Shown: positions 58,601 to 64,000 of the stretch, one piece after another | Numbering within the stretch: the first letter of the stretch is position 1 | Layout of the letters: each line of letters begins with the position of its first letter | Assembly: GCF_003958635.1 (NCBI RefSeq) | Contig: NZ_RSEK01000010.1 | Coordinates: 1 to 64,000, forward strand | Reading direction: 5' to 3' | DNA length: 64,000 nt | Source of the DNA: Altericroceibacterium xinjiangense | GTDB lineage: Bacteria; Pseudomonadota; Alphaproteobacteria; Sphingomonadales; Sphingomonadaceae | Translations under genes and position numbers: made by a program | The notes under the pieces: model-generated | Seen by the model: the letters and a program-made list of their open reading frames with translations, nothing else | Told to the model about the DNA's origin: nothing | Databases searched by the model: none

Positions 58601-59021
58601 TGCGGTTCGCCCCAAGCTGGCGGAGGCTGATTGTCGAAGCACCGGGCGTGGTGTTGGCGTTCGGCTGGATTTCCGCCGTGTCAAATTGGGTGAGCGCCGG
58701 CGAAAACTGCGGCAGCTTGTTGAGGTTTGCCTCCAGGCTCACGGCGCTGCTTTGCTCGATCAGATCGGCATCAACGGTCACGATCGGGCTGGTGGCCTGG
58801 TAGTCGGGCCGGGCAATTCGGGATCCCGTTACGATAATGCGGTTTTCGGTCTCCCCCGGTCCGCTCGCGTTGGGCATAGCCACAGTAGGCTCCTCAACCA
58901 TGTCGAGCTCCGATTCCGAGTCCGCGTCCTGAGCGCTCGCAGGCGCCGCTGCCAACGCAACCGATGCGGCAGTCGACATGAGCGCAAGGCAGTATGGGCC
59001 GCGCCTTCTTCTGATCCTCAT
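55635..59021 (-). CDS. TonB-dependent outer-membrane receptor
   Basis: A 1128-residue outer-membrane transporter. A signal peptide (about 1-31, ending PASAQD) is followed by an acidic spacer and a plug domain (about 60-190) with RIIVTGSRIARPDYQATSPI, LRQLGANRNLVLLDGRRPTP and SSTYGADAVGGVVNFILK. A 22-strand barrel ends in ...FYVGATVSF with terminal Phe. The length is at the upper end, as in sphingomonad receptors for complex organic substrates. The first gene of the receptor/periplasmic protein/PQQ dehydrogenase/secreted protein run, it likely imports the compound oxidised by that dehydrogenase. Confidence 0.95.
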   Translation of the reverse strand: MRIRRRRGPYCLALMSTAASVALAAAPASAQDADSESELDMVEEPTVAMPNASGPGETENRIIVTGSRIARPDYQATSPIVTVDADLIEQSSAVSLEANLNKLPQFSPALTQFDTAEIQPNANTTPGASTISLRQLGANRNLVLLDGRRPTPINGTGVVDINTIPSAAIQRVEIITGGASSTYGADAVGGVVNFILKDDFTGVNFDGQVSFSPESGGEEYRVSSLLGSSLDDGRGSVILGMEYYKREALLRQDRKAYRNARRDPFVRGEEFFLSENYVSTAGSNPFGQGAINAAFPERPAGVNIPRNSGIYFNDDGSLWVNTSTTANGTYYPLLLNYQGGLDDGLTRKIVDNGLLEQNNPDRLLSSPQSRYSFFAKGDYEMDDWISFIGQAYFARTETKSVSFNTVLLGSTGTEIPYDDEVYTGSPWVNDAADFKWSSVLPDGTPGDLSNNPTNPDFMAGGRFGLNCGPIGGCTNREVFPVPANIAALLNSRADPDAPWIANYSLDAFGRRGTENFVNTFQIQLGFEGDVPGTDFTWDVIASHGETVAKTNLTGLVSLERFRTVLTSPNYGSNFFALGNNGQRYGATASCDTGLSPFIVNSAFSEDCDLATSADAQFENRIAQDLIEANLQGGLFELPGGELRFAIGAAYRKNSINFTSDSSAFEGSSFYETITTFPQASSQGSTAVQEAYGELLIPVLSDLPFARVLNLELGYRLSDYDSVGTIGTYKINGEWAPTYWLRFRGGYQSASRAPNLGELFTARTNSLLFAGDGDPCSLENDTSPLIYGNYSANPELNPEYADEVQSLCRQLMGADGAADYYRTGRDDFLLDGQFFTGLLAGASELQEETAKTYTIGAVLSDFSAHPWLTRFRLSVDYYNIKLSDGISQQGIDSVFRQCFTPEFNPSFELNAACRRIERDQVDGTQQVVVVNYDNLGAVETAGIDVQLDWGLNFRDAGIGIPGTLAINANLNWLDRFATTPDQVTIPLTDYVGTLGPTGANAVGTQSGSYRWKLFTRINYTLGPATIGLQWQHKPAIDSVSAATDETNNVAGAPAYDLFNLTGRYQIMETVSFRFGIDNLLDQDPPYLGYFVDDVVGDGTPRFGRAANPYDPSQYDVLGRRFYVGATVSF

Positions 59022-59649
59022 CACACACCACTCCCCCTTTTTTACGGCAATTCCGGTACCGCTCCGGGCCGTGCGACGGTGTTCGAGCCAGGGAGTTCGA
59101 GTGATCGTGAAACCTACAAAGCTTCGCCGCCCTCGACGTCGCGCTCACTTCTCTCCCACGCCCGACTCGCGCCTGACTCCATCAGAATACCTAGAACCCT
59201 AATGGTGTCACCATGAATCGTTATACACTGAACTACCCATAGATGACGTTGAGCAGAGCACCAGGCCAGCCGGCGCGCCGCGCGCGGTCGGAAACCTGCA
59301 CAAGCTCGTCGAACTGCGCGAAGAGGCGTTATCCGGGAACTTGCGGAGCGGTGTCGGGCCCCTTTCAAGTTCCTCGTGTGTCCGGGTGTGAGCCAGCCGC
59401 TAGCTTTGTCATGTGCCGACTACGCTGCGGCGAGAGCGTCGGCCGCCGTGCTGAAAGCGGGAGCGTCAGCGTGACGGTTCCCGCAGGAAGGGTGCTTGCA
59501 CGGCTGTACCAGAGCCTCCCAACCCGGCCGCGATCTTCCGCGTGAGACGAGCCGTAACCGCTGTTCCGTTTCGATGTCTGGCGTTAGGGTGAAGCACCGA
59601 GTTTCCGCGCCGCAGGCGGTATCGCATGGCGCAGCAGCATGAGGGGCAG
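59022..59649. other. Upstream region of the TonB receptor and gpx
   Basis: About 630 nt without a supported gene, between divergent genes. It contains a candidate operator at 59202-59214 and GTTATA (59220-59225; TATAAC on the minus strand) as a possible -10 element for the receptor. Confidence 0.5.
59202..59214 (-). promoter_or_regulatory. 13-bp palindrome, candidate operator for the TonB receptor
   Basis: ATGGTG-T-CACCAT is a perfect palindrome. It begins 5 nt downstream of a minus-strand TATAAC, where a repressor would cover the transcription start. It lies 180 nt upstream of the receptor ATG. Confidence 0.35.
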
Positions 59650-60129
59650 ATGAGCGAAATCTACAGCTTCGAACCGCGCGATATCACCGGGCAGCATGTG
59701 TCGCTCGAGGAGTATCGAGGCAAGGTCTTGCTGATCGTCAATACCGCCAGCGAATGCGGCTTCACCCGTCAATACCAAGCGCTCGAACAACTGTACGAGG
59801 ACTACCGTGATCGCGGCTTCGAGGTCCTTGGCTTCCCCTGCAACCAGTTCGGCGGTCAGGAGCCCGGGGACGCCCGAGAAATCGCAAGCTTCTGCAAGCT
59901 CCGCCACAACATTACTTTTCCCATGTTCGACAAAGTTGAAGTGAACGGCCCGCACGCCAACCGGCTGTTCAGGTGGCTCAAAGAGGAAAAACCCGGCCTG
60001 CTCGGCAGCAAGGCGATCAAGTGGAATTTCACCAAGTTCCTCGTCGATCGAACAGGCAGAGTAACGGGCCGGTTCGCGCCGGCTACCAAGCCCGAAGCCA
60101 TTCGGCCTAAAGTCAAGGAGCTTCTCTGA
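59650..60129 (+). CDS. Glutathione peroxidase
   Basis: A 159-residue thiol peroxidase of the glutathione peroxidase family that reduces hydrogen peroxide and lipid peroxides. Peroxidatic Cys36 lies in NTASECGFT, the Gln of the active site in GFPCNQFGGQEPG and the Trp/Asn in KWNFTKFLVD. As in most bacterial members the resolving position Cys64 (FPCNQF) and Cys83-like residue (SFCKL) suggest thioredoxin use. The ATG at 59650 follows GAGGGGCAG. The gene is on the plus strand, alone. Confidence 0.95.
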   Translation: MSEIYSFEPRDITGQHVSLEEYRGKVLLIVNTASECGFTRQYQALEQLYEDYRDRGFEVLGFPCNQFGGQEPGDAREIASFCKLRHNITFPMFDKVEVNGPHANRLFRWLKEEKPGLLGSKAIKWNFTKFLVDRTGRVTGRFAPATKPEAIRPKVKELL

Positions 60130-60248
60130 CGTGAGATCAGCTTGAGGCGGAGCCGGTCTGGAGCTCAGCGGTCCTCGCGGTTTCGCCATGCAGTACCGCG
60201 ATGGCGTTTCCTTCCTCACGCAGCAAAAAGGCGGCCACTGTGCCGCCT

Positions 60249-61145
60249 TTACCAGCCCGACCGGATGCCCAGCGGCAGCGGAGCCGTACCGAGCGCCCAG
60301 ATCTCCTCGATCGAGCCATCCACGACTTTGAAAATCTCAGTGAAGACCATGCTGTTAGGCGACTTGATCGGCAAGTCTCCAGCGGCGCGCAAAAGGTCGC
60401 CAGGATGGTCGAACACCACGTGGCAAACGACGAGCCCCCGCTCTTCGTCGATGACCGGAAAGCGGCGATCTCTTAGCGCTTCGATATAGGCGTAGTGACC
60501 GGCGGTGATCTGCTCGGAGACAGTTAGCGCCCGGTGTTCCTCGCCCGGAACGAGGTTGTCGGGATCGTCGAGGCTGTCGACCACCCCGTTCACGAGCCGC
60601 CGGCACTCATCGTCGACAGGCACCATGTCGCCGCGCGACAGTTCGATCCCGTCGAAATAAAGGTTCACCGCGCGGATCAGGTCCGCCCGGCCCGATCGCC
60701 GGGCGGGATCGAGCACACGGTGAAAGGTGTCTGAAGCATCGTCTGCCAAGGCTTCGGGCCGGAAGAAGGTTCCGGCTCTCGTGACGATCGTCTCGACTTC
60801 AGTGATGATTTGCGCTTCGATCCTGAGGCGGATGGCGACGATCGCCTCCTGCCCCATCTCGTCCATCACCGCCCAGTATTCCACCTGTCTCGCTGTTTCA
60901 TCGACGAAGTAGTGGCCCGGCTTCTTCAAGCCGCGAATGGTGCGCCAAATACCGCACCCGAGAGCGATTGCCTGCGTATCTTCGGTCGAGCGCAGGTGCG
61001 GAGAGATGCGTATCCGAGCCGGATCGCGCTCGACCAGCGCTTGCGTGTAGTCATCCATCAGGGCGATCAGCCGGGCCCGCTCATCCGAAAGCGGCCGGGC
61101 CGCTTTTTTGTCCGGAGTTACCGGTTCAGAAACCTTGGATGCCAT
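60249..61145 (-). CDS. Hypothetical protein with NTF2-like features
   Basis: A 298-residue protein. The N-terminal half (about 20-135) has LIALMDDYTQALVERDPARI and RSTEDTQAIALGCGIWRTI, the pattern of NTF2-like and DUF8021-type proteins. The second half repeats the same order (RRSGRADLIRAVNLYFDGIE, DDECRRLVNGV, then VCHVVFDHPG), suggesting a double NTF2-like fold. It has no signal peptide. Members near catabolic genes are common, but no function is known. It is the gene downstream of the two-domain hydrolase. Confidence 0.65.
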   Translation of the reverse strand: MASKVSEPVTPDKKAARPLSDERARLIALMDDYTQALVERDPARIRISPHLRSTEDTQAIALGCGIWRTIRGLKKPGHYFVDETARQVEYWAVMDEMGQEAIVAIRLRIEAQIITEVETIVTRAGTFFRPEALADDASDTFHRVLDPARRSGRADLIRAVNLYFDGIELSRGDMVPVDDECRRLVNGVVDSLDDPDNLVPGEEHRALTVSEQITAGHYAYIEALRDRRFPVIDEERGLVVCHVVFDHPGDLLRAAGDLPIKSPNSMVFTEIFKVVDGSIEEIWALGTAPLPLGIRSGW

Positions 61146-61312
61146 TCAATCCTCCATCCCGAATTGATGCCGCAGGGAGAGCTCAAGCTTCTTCCCGCAT
61201 ATTGCAGCGATTGGGAAGGCCCCGACGTGATCACCGATCGGCATTCCGGGCGGATTGACACCGATCCTGGAAGAGCGCTCCGGCACGGCGGAAGCGATGC
61301 CGGAGCCCATCG

Positions 61313-63925
61313 TCACCGCGCCTCCGGAAACTGCTTGCGCTCCACGCTCCAACCGTCCCGCGTGCACAGGCGGCATTCCGGGCCGACGAATTCGCGCGCC
61401 GCATCCTCGTCCCGGTTCAGCTGCCACCGCAGCCATTGCGCCCCTGCTCGCGCCCATTCGCCGCCGTTGACCGACGCGAACGTGCCGCCATGGCCGACCG
61501 GCAGATTGGCCAGCATCACGGGAACATGATCGATCCGCCGGAAGTCGTCAGTGCCGTTCGGATAGGCGATGTCGCTCGGCCCGCCCAGAATGTAGGCTAT
61601 GGGCGTGTGCAGCTTGCCCAGGTCATCCTTGCTGACTTGAACTCCGCTCAACCCCGTACCGGGCCGATTGTAGACACCGCTTCCATACACGACCACCGTA
61701 TCGACGCGCGGGTCCGCTCCGGCAGCCAGGGCTTGCAGACCGCCGCAGCTGTGACCCATGACGGCCAGACGGCTCGTGTCAATCCGCCCGTAGAGCGGGT
61801 CGGCAGGGTCCGCGTTGGCGCTCTCTGCCCAGTCGATCGCGGCCAGGAACTGCGCGACCGTCGTCTCGTCCGGCCTGCGCTCTGCGGGGCTCGGCAGGGC
61901 ACCCGGCATCGCCGAGGGCTGCAGCGCACCGGCAATCGGCTGCTCTTCGCGCGGAGCGCCGTTGGCGATCACCAGGAACCCATGGCTCGCGAGTTCGCGC
62001 AGGGCATGGCTGGCGCTCAAGCCGTTGTCGCGGCAGCCGCCATTGCCCCACAGGACAAGCGGCAGCGGATCGCGAGGGAGGACTTGCGGGCGATAGAACG
62101 TGTAGCCTGGGGTGTCGTCCCTCGCCTGCGCAACGGCGGGATAGGGCCCGCTGCCGGCCGGTTCGCCGATCTTGCGCCCGACGGTGCCGGAGGAGCCGCT
62201 CGCCCCATCAGCCCCCGCACGGCTTCCTGCCGGTCTCACCGGCAAGTCGATCCGCGATCCGGCGTCCCATCCGCGCACAATAGTAAGGCGCGGAGCGGGA
62301 TCCTGCCGCACGTCGGCCAGATTGCGCTGGCGCGGATCGGCCCCGGTTACGACAAAGCGCAGGCGCGATCCGGGCTCAAAGCGGTGGGAAAGCGGCATCA
62401 TGGCAATGCTCAGCCGCGCCGTCTCACCGACAGCCAGCGGCGCGACGTCGGCCTTGTTGCCCGAGTGCCAAGGTAGTCCCAGGTTGTCCCATGGCGCTTC
62501 GGACGTCGACCGGTGGGAGATTTTCAGCCTGCCGAAGGACAGGACGTCCACCTTCCCCCCAGGCGCGACTTGTTCCAGATAGACGAAGACGTCCGCATCG
62601 TCCCGGTCGGCGGCGATCTCCAGATGCGCCACTGGATATCCAAGCAGATCGATGGGATGATCGAGCGGCGCGCTGGTATAGACGACGCCATGCTCATCGA
62701 GCGGCCCCGGCCAGAAGGCGAAATATTCGTTGCTCGATACATCGTAGTCGACGGTGAACGCATCGCTGGCATTCGGCCCCGGCCGGGCGGCGAGAGCCAG
62801 ATCCTCCCCTTCATCGGCCGAGAGATAGTAGGCCACCGTACGGGCATCCGCGCCGGGGAGGCTGTCCGTGCGGACATAGCCCCCTTCGCCCTCGTCGGAC
62901 CAATAGGTGACCCGGGGCTGCTCTTCCAGTCCGTTGGCGATGCCCTTGAGGTGGAAGTCGAAGAAGCGGCGGATTTCCCCGGTAAAGTCGAACCCGGGCG
63001 GAGGGACGCAGTGGCTGCCCGGTCCAATCAGCAAGCGGCTGCCGAGATTCTCGGCCGCCACGATCACTTGCCCCGTGGGCTCATCCTTCCAGTTGCTCCA
63101 GAGGTACGTGGCGATGCCTGCCTTGCGGATTGCATCGGCGTAGCGCCAGATCGCCACTTCCTCCCAGAATGCGTTGCCGGTCAGCGGCGAAACACTGTCG
63201 CGGTACGGCATCGAGTACCACAAGCCGGCCATCGGGGTATTCACCGCATGCTGCGCCACAGCCTCGCGCAGGAGGGCCCCGTCTTCGTCGGCGTCGACCG
63301 GGACGCTGGCGAGATCGTCCGACAACGGTTCATCTGGCCGGGTGTTGAACTGCGCGGTAATGCCGCCACGGCGCACGAACTCGTACTTGTCCCAATCCGT
63401 TGCGCCGGTGAAGATTGCCCGCAGGGATGGCGGCGCGGTGCTCGCGGTATGCATCGTCGTCCCGCCCAGGTATGAGCACCCGACCATTCCCACGGCCCCG
63501 CTCGAGAACGGCTGATCGGCAAGCCACTCCACAAGGTCGTAGCCATCCTGTGCCTCGGTGCGGTCCTGGAAACCCCGCCGCGAACCGAAGGAAGCGCCCT
63601 TGCCGCGAATGTCCGCCACCGCGACGACATAGCCAGCCTTGATGAGGGAACGCAGCGCCAGCCGATCGCTGAGAGCAGCTTCTTCAATCTCGCCCTCCGC
63701 GTTGACGAAGCGGGCCCGGTAAGGGGTGAAAACGAAGATCACCGGCAGTTGCTTCTGCACCGCGCCGTTTTCGTCCGCGGGGCGATAGATGTTCACCGCC
63801 AGACGCGTTCCATCGCGCACAGGCACGTAAAGAGACTGCCGCTCGACAGCCGGAAAATCCTGCGCGCGGGCAATCGGAGCCAGCGACAGCAAGGCTGCCA
63901 GCGCGATGAGTATCCTAAAGCCCAT
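61313..63925 (-). CDS. Secreted two-domain hydrolase: CocE/NonD hydrolase fused to a second alpha/beta hydrolase
   Basis: An 870-residue secreted protein (signal peptide 1-22, ending IARAQ). The first half is a CocE/NonD/S15-type hydrolase with nucleophile elbow GCSYLGG (Ser151), an SNWKDE segment and GPGSH as the His region. An X-Pro dipeptidyl-peptidase C-terminal jelly-roll domain follows (about 390-565). After an Ala/Gly-rich linker (about 570-600), a second alpha/beta hydrolase begins, with GHSCGG (Ser726) and GHGGTF. Both sites look complete. The usual CocE protein ends near 570-600 residues, so this is a fusion. SD GGGGAGGAAG precedes the ATG. Confidence 0.88.
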   Translation of the reverse strand: MGFRILIALAALLSLAPIARAQDFPAVERQSLYVPVRDGTRLAVNIYRPADENGAVQKQLPVIFVFTPYRARFVNAEGEIEEAALSDRLALRSLIKAGYVVAVADIRGKGASFGSRRGFQDRTEAQDGYDLVEWLADQPFSSGAVGMVGCSYLGGTTMHTASTAPPSLRAIFTGATDWDKYEFVRRGGITAQFNTRPDEPLSDDLASVPVDADEDGALLREAVAQHAVNTPMAGLWYSMPYRDSVSPLTGNAFWEEVAIWRYADAIRKAGIATYLWSNWKDEPTGQVIVAAENLGSRLLIGPGSHCVPPPGFDFTGEIRRFFDFHLKGIANGLEEQPRVTYWSDEGEGGYVRTDSLPGADARTVAYYLSADEGEDLALAARPGPNASDAFTVDYDVSSNEYFAFWPGPLDEHGVVYTSAPLDHPIDLLGYPVAHLEIAADRDDADVFVYLEQVAPGGKVDVLSFGRLKISHRSTSEAPWDNLGLPWHSGNKADVAPLAVGETARLSIAMMPLSHRFEPGSRLRFVVTGADPRQRNLADVRQDPAPRLTIVRGWDAGSRIDLPVRPAGSRAGADGASGSSGTVGRKIGEPAGSGPYPAVAQARDDTPGYTFYRPQVLPRDPLPLVLWGNGGCRDNGLSASHALRELASHGFLVIANGAPREEQPIAGALQPSAMPGALPSPAERRPDETTVAQFLAAIDWAESANADPADPLYGRIDTSRLAVMGHSCGGLQALAAGADPRVDTVVVYGSGVYNRPGTGLSGVQVSKDDLGKLHTPIAYILGGPSDIAYPNGTDDFRRIDHVPVMLANLPVGHGGTFASVNGGEWARAGAQWLRWQLNRDEDAAREFVGPECRLCTRDGWSVERKQFPEAR

Positions 63926-63970
63926 GTCTTCCTCCCCGATGCCTGTCCCGCCGGGCTATCCGCCCCTCGA

Positions 63971-64000
63971 TCATTCCTCGCCGCTCGCCAGCCATTCCAG
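63971..64000 (-). CDS. 3' end of a gene cut by the window edge
   Basis: The minus-strand frame reads LEWLASGEE and stops at 63971-63973, 45 nt upstream of the two-domain hydrolase. This fits the end of a gene in the same operon, but only about nine codons are visible. Confidence 0.3.
   Translation of the reverse strand: MEWLASGEE

Overview
This window is GC-rich and almost fully coding. It reads as a chromosomal segment of an alphaproteobacterium, most likely order Sphingomonadales (Erythrobacteraceae or Sphingomonadaceae type). That placement rests on the RpoD and housekeeping proteins, three HWE/HisKA_2-type histidine kinases, a very large TonB-dependent receptor, and GGAAC-type (EcfG-like) promoters. 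It is inference from recognised sequence style, not from a database search.

Layout. 1-8580: the 3' part of rpoD, an HWE kinase, a small NTF2-like protein, then rpiB-glyA-(small membrane protein)-nrdR-trmJ, and rpsD with a terminator. 8600-16800: a mostly minus-strand housekeeping block (xseB-ispA-coaD, a secreted cyclophilin, queA, an ABC-2 exporter pair, a DUF481 protein directly upstream of tgt), so two queuosine genes lie close together. 16800-29700: purL, serB, miaA, the branched-chain amino-acid genes ilvB-ilvN-ilvC, a YceI protein, leuA behind a leucine-rich leader peptide, a MOSC protein and recJ. 29700-31170: two tandem tRNA-Glu genes (TTC and CTC) and psd. 31190-35800: a signalling cluster with a single-domain response regulator, a triple-PAS HWE kinase, a Crp/Fnr regulator and a further HWE kinase.

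35970-42600 holds a tight minus-strand set of two tandem DUF3604 (PHP-like) lipoproteins, a parvulin-type isomerase and a HupE/UreJ-type membrane protein, divergent from a LysR regulator. This is the best candidate here for an undescribed functional unit. 43100-47540 carries a hemerythrin with an EcfG-like promoter, small conserved proteins and a BCCT transporter, as in general-stress and osmotic-stress loci. 47800-64000 looks like accessory catabolism: a CmcJ/NvfI-type oxidoreductase, a broken MFS transporter behind an SMP-30 lactonase, a TetR regulator, a secreted protein of unknown function, a PQQ dehydrogenase, a TonB-dependent receptor, a glutathione peroxidase, an NTF2-like protein and a secreted two-domain hydrolase with two complete nucleophile elbows.

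The regulatory signals most worth following up are the leuA leader peptide with competing hairpins, tandem terminator-like hairpins ahead of ilvB, matched GGAAC-N16-CGGTT promoters ahead of an HWE kinase and the hemerythrin gene, and a perfect 16-bp inverted repeat at 44.1 kb. No CRISPR array, rRNA gene, complete insertion sequence or prophage was seen.
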